64,000 nucleotides of DNA. It comes from Hedera helix. Lineage: Eukaryota; Streptophyta; Magnoliopsida; Apiales; Araliaceae. Both the position numbers and the translations under genes were made by a program. The notes beneath the pieces are model-generated. The model was not told where the DNA came from. It made no database searches and was given only the letters and a program-made list of their open reading frames with translations. Numbering within the stretch: the stretch's first letter is position 1; every line of letters starts with the position of its first letter. The stretch covers positions 25,491,797 through 25,555,796 of the forward strand of contig OX359278.1 of NCBI GenBank assembly GCA_947179155.2, in the 5' to 3' direction. This document shows, piece after piece, positions 1-11,124 of the stretch.

Positions 1-1156
1 AGAGAGAGGTTGCAGAATGTGTCAGTCGATGCCTAACATGTCAAATGGTAAAGGCAGAACATCAAAGACCAAGTGGGGTATTACAACCATTAGAGATTTT
101 TGAATGGAAATGAGAGCCTATTATGATGGATTTTGTGGTAAGACTTCCAACAACACATAAAGGTTACGACGCGATATGGGTAATTGTAGATCGACTCACA
201 AAGTCAGCGCACTTTTTGTCTATAGAGATTATGTTCAATTTGGATCAATTGACCAAGTTGTATATTAAAGAGATAGTTTCAAGACATGGAGTGCCGATAT
301 CAATTATATCAGATAGAGATTCTCGTTCACGTCAAATTTTTGGAGGAGTCTTTAGGAAAGAATAGGGACACAGTTAAGACTAACTACTGCATATCATCTA
401 CAGACTGATGGGCAAAGTGAGAGAATAATTCAGACATTGGAAGACATGCTCAGAGCCTGCGTGATGAATTTCAAAGGCAGTTGGGAGAACTATCTACCTT
501 TAGTAGAGTTTGCATATAATAATAGTTATCATGCAAACATAGGCATGCCACCTTATGAAGCATTGTATAGAAAAAAAAATATAAAACACCTCTATGTTGG
601 GATGAAGTGAAAGAACGTCGACTGTTAGGGCATGAATTGGTTTAGCAGACTGTGAAAATTATCAGAGTAAAAAGAGCTCAGCTAGTAGTAGCTCACGATC
701 GACATAAGAAGTAGATGGATTTGCATCATCAGAAGCAATATTTTAAAGTTTGTGTTTCTAAAACTGTCGCACTGGAAAGGAAAAATCAGATTTTGGAATA
801 AAAAAAAACTGAGTTCGAGATTCATATGACCGTTTGAGATATTGAAGAGAGTGGGTGAAGTGACGTACGAGGTAGCTTTACCTCCTGAACTGAAATATAT
901 TTATAATGTGTTTCATGTGTTAATGTTGCGATCATACAAGCCTGATTATAAGCACGTCTCCTATGAGTCGATTCAAGTTGAAAAAGACTTATCATATGAA
1001 AAAATTCATGTCCAAATATTAGATAGGAAAGAATTGACTTTAAGAAATAAGGTTATACATTTTGTCAAAGTGCTTTGGAGGAACCACAACGCCGAAGAAG
1101 CTACGTGAGAACTTGAAAAAAAGATGAGGAAAAATTACCCGAATCTTTTTGGATAG
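1..1156 (+). pseudogene. Ty3/gypsy pol remnant: integrase core and chromodomain-like tail
   Basis: This is the C-terminal end of a retrotransposon polyprotein that inserts element cDNA into chromosomes. It enters the window already inside the integrase zinc finger (a Cys-x2-Cys near base 30). Next come the core motif MDFVVRLPTT with the first acidic residue (about 126-155), ISDRDSR with the second (about 305-325), and TDGQSERIIQTLED with the glutamate (about 408-440). The tail, with ILDRKELTLRNKV and VLWRNHNAEEAT, is typical of Tekay/Del-type chromoviruses. It is dead: the frame breaks at about 363, around 600-840 is scrambled, and a Trp codon in the tail has become TGA (1106-1108). The natural stop is TAG at 1154-1156. 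A purine-rich PPT-like tract (about 1190-1202) and an LTR follow, so orientation is plus. Lineage rests on motif similarity only. Confidence 0.85.
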
Positions 1157-1819
1157 CCTTGAACTTGTAATTCCGGGAACGAAATTCTTATAAGGGGGGA
1201 GAATATAATAACCATGAATTTTAAGTTATATTGTAATTAGAATTACGAACTATTTATCAATGAAGTAAATTTTTGTATTAATTAATTGTGCATTTACATG
1301 ATTGAATGAATATATGTATGTGTGTGTATATTTATTATTCTAATAATGTATCAAGGTGGTTGAATTAATTAAATTAATCTAAGAAGAGTCGAAGTAATTA
1401 AATTATACTAGTGGACTAGCCCATGAGTTAAATTTAACAAGCCCAAGTCTTGTATGTGTTTTATGTGTTAGTATATTATAAACTAGCCCAACCTAGTAGC
1501 ACAAAGGAAATAATAAGGTAAGCCTAATTGGATTATATATTAAATCCAAAGAAATTAATAAACTAGGTCCAATAGATATGAACTAGTAGCGCACGTATGT
1601 AATTCAAGTCCATATAAAGTATACTTGAATGTATTAATTGATAGCCTAAGTGTTGTTGGGTTAATTAATTTAACTTGTAGCCTAATTGGACATGTAATGT
1701 AGCCCAAAGAGAATTAATTAAATGGCCCAAACATGTGACCCAAATCAAATGCAAGTATTGATCATTGTGGGACCATGTTAGTGATTTAAATGTGGTATAT
1801 ATGTATGTATGTATATATA

Positions 1820-1821
<2 letters not shown>

Positions 1822-1878
<57 letters not shown>

Positions 1879-1880
1879 GA
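1822..1880. repeat. Compound GT/TA microsatellite
   Basis: An uninterrupted GT run (about 1823-1860) passes into a TA run (about 1860-1878). Short open frames called here on the opposite strand are only His-Thr and Tyr-Ile repeats from the microsatellite. Confidence 0.95.
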
Positions 1881-2642
1881 CAAGTGGGATATATATGTAT
1901 ATGTAGGTATGAAAAATAAATCAAAATTTGGTTGAAAAGGGACCTAGAACCGGCCACATGAAAGGGGGGACCCACTTGGGTGGAGTGCAACCTAGATTAC
2001 TTGCAAAATCTCTCCAATGACATAATGGTTGAGTAAATCTACTAACTTCTTACCAACTATGCAACAACTCATGTACTTAGAGATAAGAAATTCCCAAAAT
2101 AAAGCAAAAAGGATGAGATAAGTTGGGAGATTATGTAGACTTATATGAAGTGTATATATTGCTTTGGAAGTAGTATAAGTAGGAACCTTCACTAATAAGG
2201 CTAAGCTTGTTAGTCATTTTACTAGATGCATAAGAAAATTCTAGAGAAAGTTCTTTGAGGGAAAAGAGTAAAGAAAGAGTGTGAGAGCTTGAAAGTTGAT
2301 AACATCTAGTTTAAGGGTGAGTTCATAGTATATAGATCAAGGTGCAAGGGTGGAGTCGTTATCCAAGTTCTTCTCAAGAAGAAGGAGAGCATCTAGATCA
2401 AGGTTGAAAAGTTTTCTTTCTATAAAACCTTTTTCATTCTTGTAGTATATTGTTATATATACGTTTTTTCATGGTTGGTTGTGGGAGATAACTTATGTGT
2501 TGGAAACCATGAAGGGTTTTGAAGGTATAAAGATGGATAAATGAAGGAGAATATGTGCTTATATGAGATCTAGGTGTATTAGGTCATATATATGCATGTT
2601 AAGTGATTTTGATGGACAATAAGTATTTTTAACAGAGAGTGG

Positions 2643-2645
<3 letters not shown>

Positions 2646-2681
<36 letters not shown>
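2646..2681. repeat. TA microsatellite
   Basis: A run of about 17 TA dinucleotides inside the old LTR; likely length-variable. Confidence 0.9.
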
Positions 2682-2774
2682 ACGGTTAAATATGGTTAAT
2701 AGGTGTATTAACATGTTTGGTATGAAAAGTGATAGAAGGAAATGCATCAAAACATGTTACCGGTAAAAACCCTA

Positions 2775-3119
2775 GGCTATGTTTGTTTACAAAATATATA
2801 CTTGGGATAGGACTATTTGTATTAATTTAAAACTATTTCCGATTTTTTTATCCCATGATGAGGGATTATTAATCCCTTCATGTTGAAATATTAGTCCCAT
2901 AAAGTCATTTAATAGCTTAAAATGAGAGGGACTATTAATCCCAAATTCATCATGGGATTATATAATCTCTCATAAATAGCCTTAAGAATGATAAAAAATA
3001 GTCCAAGGACTATTTAAAGGACTATTAATCCCTCATCATGGAATAAAAAAGTCGGAAATAACTTTAAATTAATACAAATAGTCCAATCCCAATTATGCAT
3101 TTTGCAAACAAACATAGCC
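2775..3119. mobile_element. Tourist-like MITE inside the LTR, TSD CTA
   Basis: A 345-bp non-coding element with terminal inverted repeats GGCTATGTTTGTTT and AAACAAACATAGCC and long internal inverted symmetry (ATCCCATGATGAGGGATTATTAATCC recurs inverted near 3020-3045). The direct repeat CTA flanks it (2772-2774 and 3120-3122), matching the 3-bp duplications of PIF/Harbinger Tourist MITEs. The related inverted LTR copy near 10165-10200 reads straight through the site (AAAACCCTAGCTTTG on the minus strand), giving an empty site. Confidence 0.85.
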
Positions 3120-3589
3120 CTAGCTTATTATGTGGTTTGATGAGTTAGGATTTATAAAAATAACCCAACTTAAATCTTCGAAAAATATGGAGAAATGTGC
3201 AAGTTATAACTTTTATCATAAAACATGTCATTTTTTAAACCTAAGTCGATCGATTCTAAATTTTATGTCAAAAACATTTTCAAAAATGTGATCGATCCAT
3301 GAAATATTGAAGAACTAGAAGTTAAGAAGATAACAAATCAAGTTTGGCATCATTTGAGTGTGTATATTTTATTTAATACAAATTTGAATCAAAGTAGCAA
3401 AATTTGAAAATTTCTGAAGAAAAAAAAAACCTGAAATTGGATTATGCTAGAACAGGGTTGGGGCCTTTATTCATTTTTTTTAAATGCAAGTTTTAATAAC
3501 CGGGTCGGGTTGGTTTAAGGCGGGTTAGGTCAGATTTTTAAGTCCAAAATGGATTAGAAAATATAATTTACCATAATATTAGTATTGGA

Positions 3590-3990
3590 CAAAAATTAAA
3601 TAATTAAAATATTATTAAATAAATAATAATATTTGTAAAGGTATAAAATATTATTAAATGATTAAAAATATTAGAAATTGAATAAAATATTATTAAATAA
3701 TTAATAATATTAGAAAAGAAATAAAATATTATTAAATAATTAATAATATTAGAAAAGAAATAAAATATTATTAAATAATTAACAATATTAGCAAATGAAT
3801 AAAATATTATTAAATAATTAATAAAATTAGAAAATAAATAAAATATTATTAAATGAGTAAGAATATTAATAAATGAATAAAATATTATTAAATGATTAAT
3901 AATATTAAAAAAAAATATTATTAGATGATTAATAATATTAGTTAGACTTGAATATTATTATTTGATGAATAATATTAGATAAAGGTTTAA
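3590..3990. repeat. A+T-rich short tandem repeat block in the LTR
   Basis: About ten imperfect copies of a 35-40-bp unit built on AAATATTATTAAATAATTAATAATATTAG. The unit is itself near-palindromic. The same repeat reappears in the opposite orientation at about 5430-5552 and 8973-9540. Confidence 0.85.
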
Positions 3991-5158
3991 ACAATACATA
4001 ATGATCAATATTAGTTTTATGTGATTAAAATATTATCAAATTACGATAATATTTTTAAGTGTTTAATGTGGTGTTAAATATTTAATTATTTGATTAAATA
4101 TTGGTAATGTTAAATGTATAAGGGTAATTATGTGAACCTAGATGTGATACTAATTAAAATATCAACTTTATTAATTGTTAGGTCATTTCAAAGGAAATTA
4201 AATTGTGTTGGTTAGCCATAAACAACCATCAAGGCAAGTTCTCTATACCCAAAACTTATAATTATTTTTCAAGAGCTATATGTGGGTTAATTATTACAAA
4301 TTAAACCACATCAAGGTTGTTTATGTATTCGCACATAGTGCATTCGAAGATTAAAGTTATTGTATTCATGAAATGTTTAAAAGTAGTTTATGTTAATTAT
4401 TCAACTAGACATAACATTTTAAATTCATTCACTTGAATATAGTTAAAAAGATTATCCAAACAATTAGTTGGTACGGATTCTTATAGTAAGACTGAGAACG
4501 AATAACCTTAATAAGGGGATTATATTCGAAAAATCGACCTTTGCGCAAAATGTTTGAATGTTATGCATATACATAGGGTACAAGAGGTTAATCCCTCGAA
4601 TACCAAAACAATAAAAGAATAAGATACATGTTTGATTTACCTTAAGTATTAGTTCATGGTCCTTAGTGGTCACTCAGCAGTAAAGACTCAATCAATTCTT
4701 TTAATTGACACTTTATTCTCGTTCTTTCACAATTATTATATATTGTTGAAATCTCAAAAATTATTTCTATTCAATCATGATATATCATTCTTGTAATTAT
4801 TGTTCTTGAACTTGTTGAGCAAGCTAATTGCTCACCCTTGCTATATCATAAACTATTTTTCAGCTGAGCCCGAATGCTCAAGAAAAGACAGGAGCAAGAA
4901 AAAAGCCAAATAGTAGAAATTGCATGCTAGTAGTATTGTTTAATATTTAAATTGATGTTGTAAACTTTTTGTGAACCCTTAAGATATGTATGGTTTATGT
5001 TAAGATTAGAAGACCTTGAGATTGTATTACATTTTTATAAGAAATAGTTATGTATTATTCCGCTAACTTAATGAAGATTATGTATTTAGATGTTATTTAT
5101 GTATTAGATTGTGAGTACTAAACTCGAGGTTATGGAACCCGAATTCGGGGGCATCACA

Positions 5159-5552
5159 ATTAGTCTCAATTTAAGACCATAACTTCAATTTATTAACTTT
5201 TAAAATGTCTGACAAATGAACTTTTGACATCCGGACAAAACCCTTACCAAACCATAATTTGGACATATTGGGTACACTTATTCAACTTACGCCAATACAA
5301 CATGTTCTTCGTACAACCTACATGTAATAAGTTGGTCTAATAATGAGTCACTAACGGACTCTTTATCTTGGTTTAATTCAATTAAACTTTCTTCTTTTAC
5401 ATAACTTAATATTTCAGACATTTAATAACGTATCAAATACATCATAATATTATCAACCTTTGATAATAGACAACCACACTCCAATATTATTAACCATATA
5501 ATAACATTTTAATCTTTCACTTATATTATTAACCATTTAATAATATTTTAAT
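5159..5552. repeat. Diverged repeat DNA left of the solo LTR
   Basis: No gene is visible. From about 5430 it carries the ATTATTAACCATTTAATAATATTTTAAT repeat that resumes exactly after the solo LTR at 8973, so 5159-5552 and 8973 onward were one piece before the insertion. Confidence 0.75.
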
Positions 5553-8500
5553 TGTAACGACCCCGAAATTCGACCCATATTCTTACCTTAATTTTTATAT
5601 TTATGAAACATTATCTTTCTTACGTCCAAATTTCGGTTCGTTAATATATCTTTAACCACCTTAACTGATCCATTAATTTATTTTAAAATTATCAATTACA
5701 AAAATTCTCATATAAATTTTTATTTTTCTTGATTCAATCATTGTATTAAGATATTTGGATATTTAAAATCCTTACATTCTGGATCCCAGTCCCTGGATCG
5801 CAACCTTAACTTTTTCCTTCTTTACAAAAATCATAACGTTCAACATTTAAAATTTAATAATAATTATATCTTCACATTTGTTCTTTTCAATCGTAATTCA
5901 CAATTAGACCATTTAACAAATCTTTATCGTAACGATCATCTTAAACAACCCTAGTTCACCATGTAACTCTATTCGTCCTATCCGGACCAATTTGTAAATA
6001 GATACAACACATTCACATAAATTTTTACCAATTCACTCACATTGAATACAATTCACTCACATTGAATCATGACATCGAAATTATAACAGTTACGTATCCA
6101 ACCTTCTAGATAATTCATCTTTAGCACAACCTGATATTTCTGAAACTCATTTATTTACCTGCAAAAGTTTATTTTAAGCAAGTAATGAGCACAACGGCTC
6201 AGCAAGTTCAACAGTTATACTTCACGTAGCACATACCTTATTATGCTTGGTGTGTGTCATACATCATGTGCTTGTGCTTCTACTATAGCAATATATCTCA
6301 TATATATTCATATCGTTGCACAAAATACACATTGTGATCATATTAATCACGTATCACGTAACACATAATTTGTATGCAGTTAAAACACGAATTACATATC
6401 ATAACAGTTCAACATTTAACATAAAAGGGACTGAAGAACTTGCCTGGTGTCCAGTTATTTAAATTGATATCTCAAACCCTTAACACGATCAACCTATGAT
6501 CATAAAATAATCAAATAATAATTATTTAACTCATTGTGATATTAATTTAATTAATTAATATCATCTCTAGGCCACTTATTAATTTATATGGCCAATTATA
6601 TTAACCTCGTTCCTTAGAATATTCGTTTAACTTAATAACCAATGCCTTCACTACGGACAACCCGACTTATTGGGTAAATTTTAGCATATTTGGTTGTCCG
6701 AAAAATTTATTAAATCATTTTCTATCTTGTAACCTTATTAGATTAATATTTAAACATTTAAATATTAATCCCCAATATTTAATATTTTGACAAAAATATT
6801 AAATTTAATGCCCAACCATCCTTTCTATATTTTTAATATTTTTCTAGAATTTTCTAGAATTTTTAAACAATTTTTAAACATTTATTTCATAAAAATCTGA
6901 TTCTGGGGGCATTTTAGTCATTTCCGCGGTCAAAGGGACAAAATTGGCATTTTTCGGAAAGCTCAGGGGCGTTTCCGTAAATTTCGCGACGTTAGGGACA
7001 TATCCGGAATTTTCCGGAAAGTCCAGGGGCAATTCTGTAACTTCCGCAGTTAAGGGACACGTTCGAAAATAGTTGAAAAGACCGGGGGCAATCTCGTAAT
7101 TTCGCTACTTTGCATCGGTCGCGCATTGCGCGCGGCTTGCCCTTGCCGACGCCAAACGACGTCGTTTGGGTCGGTCGCTACAGAAACCTCATCCGCGCAT
7201 GGCGCGGCCCCTTCTGCCCCCCCCATACGCCGTCGTTTTGACTCCCGCGCCAGAAAAAAATGCGCGGCAGCCCATAAATTCTTTTCTCTTTCTTCCGCTT
7301 ACAGTAGCCCAACCAAGAATAAATTACACCATTTTTGATCCAAACTTTCACAATATAATCATTCCAAAAATCATATAATTCATAGGTATACCATCATAAA
7401 TTATTTAGAATAATTATACTAATTATTTTCTAATTTTCCAACAATTATTTTAAAATTAATACATACAAAATAAATTAATTAAAATATTTTATACCTTCCA
7501 AAACTTCCCTTTGAAGCTTGATAAACTCTTTAATGGCACCAAAATTCCTTCTCTTGGTGGTGTACGGTGGCTTGGTGGTCGAAAGATAGCATGGTGGTAG
7601 TGGGTGGTGGTGGAACAATTAGAGAGAGGAAGTGTTTTGTTTGTTGCTTTTTTTTTTGTTTCCTTTTCTTTCATTCTTTTTCTTTTATAACTCCCAAGCA
7701 CTTAATCCAATTTGACAAACAAATAAATTCCACCGCCTCATGCCCAGCCAACTTTTAAGCTTCCGAAATTTTCCAAATAAAAACGCATGCAAATTTCCTT
7801 TTTAAAGCATTACGTAATTATCTCGTGTAATAAATAGCTTATATAATGTATACAAAATATTTATTTTAATTTACTAAAAATCATAACATGATTTATGAAT
7901 AATATTAACACCTTTTTCGGTATTTTTCTTGTCAAATTTTCGTACACGCATAACGCCATGCATGTAATTATATGAGATAATTAATACCTCCAAAAATCAT
8001 AACATAATTCGTATAGCCTATAAAAATTATTTTTCATAATTTTTCACTTCGTTACCTAGACAACATGTTATATTAATATGTTCACGTTTCCGAAATATTA
8101 TCCTTCGTAAAAGTCATAATAATTCCATTATTCATAAATATAATTTTTAATAACTTAAAACATTCCTTTTTCTTATTTATTATTCAATTTCTTTAATATT
8201 CATATTAATTTCTTTATATATATATATAAATTATATATAACTTAATATTATATAATTTATATATTTACATTCTCCTTTCTTAAATAATTTCTTAATTTCC
8301 TCCAACTTTATTCCATTTAATCACCTTATATAAATTACATAATTATTCTTATATAATTTATATAATTATTATTTCTTCATACCTTATTCTAATTTCCTTA
8401 TATAAATTATATAATTATTATTATATAATTTATATAATTACCTTTCTTTCTCAATTAATTTCTAAACCTCCTCCAAAATTCTTGATAAATTCTAAAATCA

Positions 8501-8972
8501 ACACATACAATTTTACCAACTCCCTCATTCACTTTTTTTATTTAAATTTGGATTAATTTAATTATTAATCCCTTTATTTCCATAATTAATGAAATTTAAA
8601 ATTATCAATTAAACGTTCACATATATAATATACAAATGTATATATATAAATATATACATATTTAATTCATACATTTACATTATCACATATCCTCCTTTAG
8701 AATCATAACTTATGTACTTCCACAATAATTAAATTGTACAATTTATTGTACATTTACCTGGAATTTCTTTTATTCTTCATAAATTGTATTTACACAATTT
8801 ATTTACTTTTCAATTATTTTAATTTCAACACAATTCATCATAACCTCTGCACAGATTTAATTTATCAATTAAATCACATAATATAATAATTAATTTAACA
8901 GCCTTGATAATTTTATCAATTAAATTCTCATTTAATATTCTTAAAGAAATCTTGGAAATTCGGGTCCTCACA
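5553..8972 (-). mobile_element. Complete solo LTR (short form), TSD TTAAT
   Basis: Read on the minus strand it begins TGTGAGGACCCGAATTTCC and ends CGGGGTCGTTACA, a TG...CA LTR of 3420 bp. TTAAT flanks it at 5548-5552 and 8973-8977, so it is an intact insertion reduced to one LTR by LTR-LTR recombination. It belongs to the same family as the LTRs at 36564-40552 and 56184-63830, sharing AGCAAGTAATGAGCACAACGG, the TATATAAATTATATAATTATT blocks and a CACGCATAACGCCATGCATG segment. It also holds a G+C-rich island (about 6900-7290) of roughly 60-bp repeats plus palindromes. Confidence 0.93.
6905..7245. repeat. G+C-rich minisatellite and palindrome island in the solo LTR
   Basis: Four copies of a roughly 60-bp unit start with GGGGCATTTTAGTCA-like blocks near 6905, 6966, 7025 and 7083. 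They are followed by palindromes AAACGACGTCGTTT (near 7153) and a CGCGCATGGCGCGGC block. The island stands out sharply from the A+T-rich LTR. A matching island with the same 60-bp period lies at 38760-39205. Confidence 0.85.
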
Positions 8973-10214
8973 TTAATCTCTTACTAATATTATTAACTAT
9001 TTAATAATATTTTAATAACTTATTAATATTAATAATCATTTAACAATATTTTAATCATTTACTAATATTATTAACCATTTAATAAGATTTTAATCGATTA
9101 TTAATATTCTTAATCATTTAATAACATTTCAATCGCTTACTAATATTATTAAGTATTTAATAATATTTTAATTGCTTACTAATATTATTAACCATTTAAT
9201 AATATTTTAATTATTTACTAATATTATCAACCATTTAATAATATTTTAATCGCCTACTAATATTATTAACCATTTAATAATATTTTAATCGCTTACTAAT
9301 ATTATTAATTATTTAATAATATTTTAATCCTTTACTAATATTATTAACCATTTAATAACATTTTAATCTCTTACTAATATTATTTATGATTTAATAATAT
9401 TTTATTTATTTTTTAATATTATTAATCATTTAATAATAATTTATTTATTTTCTAATATTATTAATCATTTAATAATATTCTATTCATTTTCTAATATTAT
9501 TATTTATTTAATAATATTTGATTCAATCAAATATTAATTATTAAATCTATATTTTTCTAACTCATTTTGGACTTAAAGATCTGACCCGACCTATTGGATA
9601 AGACTCGACCCGGTTAATAAAAACATTATTTGACTGAAAAATGGAAATGGGCCGCGCCCCTGTTTTGGCGGAAACATTTCTAAGGTTTTTGACTGCCCGA
9701 CTCTACTCACTTTGATGTTCATAACTTTCTCATTGCTTAATATTTTTGAGTGATTTAAGTGTTCACGCGTCCGTAACTTCTTAATATACAACTTCTCTTT
9801 AGATCAAACAACCAAATTCCAACCGAAAGTTTACTGAAATCGTTCATAAGCACAAAATGCAAACTAGTTTCACGCATTGTCGCTTCTATTGATCATAAAT
9901 TGATCATTATCACTCTTATTGAGTTCAAAAATTATATTATAACTTGTTAGTTTTATAATTTACAAAATCATGAGGTTTGAACACATTTGAAATTTATTTA
10001 AAAAATCAAATGATGATCGATTTAAAATTGAAACTAAGGGATTTTCTGAAAAATCACTACAAACCTATTTCAACTCATTTCTTTTAAAACACAATTTATC
10101 AAAACTTTAGATCTATGACAAAACTCATAGATCTATAATATTTTCAACCATATAAGTTGATTCCTTTGAAAACCACAAACAAAGCTAGGGTTTTCCTTAA
10201 CATATTTTAAGAAA
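8973..10214 (-). repeat. Inverted, diverged partial copy of the left LTR
   Basis: At 8973-9540 there are some fifteen copies of the near-palindromic A+T repeat. Beyond that, the reverse complement of 9545-9670 (AACCGGGTCG, then AAGTCCAAAATG) matches 3480-3560 of the left LTR, and similarity continues weakly to about 10200 (AAAACCCTAG, as at 2765). It is therefore a minus-strand copy of part of that LTR family, split by the solo LTR. No coding sequence is visible. Confidence 0.7.
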
Positions 10215-10239
10215 AATATTAAAAAAATAATAACCTTAT

Positions 10240-10565
10240 TTTCATGGAAGTCGGGGGTGTCTAATACATTCCGTTCACTTAAGCAAGTCCCAAACTCTAT
10301 GAATCTAAGTTGCAGACCAATTATTCGGAGTTACATATAGGCCATCTCGATTGCGAAAAATCTAAAAAATCGGATGAGTTAGTACATTTATTTAAATTTT
10401 TACCAATTGGTGACTTTGATCAATTGACACATTATCATAGTCAACCTTTCAAAATCTTGTCGATATTTATGTTGATTTTTTTAAAAACATCCTTTTAACG
10501 AAATAAATAATAATTTAATAAAATAAAAAGGACATTTAGGAAACTCAATTCTCTAGCGCCGATAT
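10240..10565 (+). repeat. 3' end of a Tat-type LTR
   Basis: The stretch GGAAGTCGGGGGTGTCTAATAC to the end near GCGCCGATA aligns collinearly with 54356-54682, the last 330 bp of the Tat element 3' LTR (for example TTAAGCAAGTCC..., then GGAGT..ACATAT..GCCA). It is an older, truncated relative. It points toward the pyruvate kinase gene and ends about 560 bp before its ATG. Confidence 0.8.
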
Positions 10566-11124
10566 ATATTTTATATGTATTTTAGGGAATAAAATATTTG
10601 TATACTCTTATGTATCTTTTGTGAGACGTTGTTGCGGATGGAACATATTTTTATTTTATTAAAGGAGAGCACAAAAAAAGAAAAAAGAAGAGCATAAAAA
10701 CAAAAAATAATTACTTTTTAAAAATCCTGTTATTTTTTAAATTTCTTTTTTATCTCCCACTTCATATTTTTCAAGTCACATCAGTATCTGCACCCATATT
10801 TTTCAACTCTTATTCATTATTTTATTTATTTTTAACCGCACAACACATATATATAGTGTGTCACGAATGTATTAGTACTAGCAACGTAAGCCTTGTTACC
10901 GATGATAAATAACGACACACCTTATTAAATTTTATTGCACATTAATTTTCACCGACATTAATTTTCAACGAAATACATAGCTCAGAATTTAAAAATATTA
11001 AACCTCGTCTTTTCTGGCTATTCAGTGGGCGCTACCATTTGTACATATTTCTCCCATCTCTCTTCCATCTGTGAACAGACAACACAACATACCAAGTCTC
11101 TCCAAAATCTGAATTTCAGCGAAA
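10566..11124 (+). promoter_or_regulatory. Upstream region and 5' UTR of pyruvate kinase
   Basis: An A+T-rich region with no coding potential. The last 120 bp become CT-rich (TTTCTCCCATCTCTCTTCCATC, 11046-11070), as expected of a plant 5' UTR. A possible TATA-like string (CATATATATAG) sits near 10848, but it is far from the ATG and I cannot assign a start site. Assignment is by position. Confidence 0.5.

Larger units (their letters stand above)
1204..5158 (+). repeat. Old 3' LTR of the gypsy element, carrying later insertions
   Basis: The LTR starts immediately after the PPT with TATAATAACC, where TG has probably decayed to TA, and ends with GGGGGCATCACA. The segment at 4800-4850 (TTGAGCAAGCTAATTGCTCA) matches the LTR block that is also visible in the other gypsy LTRs of this window. 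It contains GT/TA microsatellites, a MITE and an A+T-rich repeat block, which explains its almost 4-kb length. The 5' LTR and the rest of the element lie left of the window or are lost, so no target duplication can be checked. Confidence 0.65.

Noticed and set aside
1665..1990. Minus-strand open frames
   Set aside because: Produced by the GT/TA microsatellite.
1..5158. Endogenous pararetrovirus as source of the RT/integrase-like sequences
   Set aside because: Integrase, LTRs, PPT and chromodomain-like tail are present, and no movement or coat protein motif is seen, so Ty3/gypsy elements explain the data.
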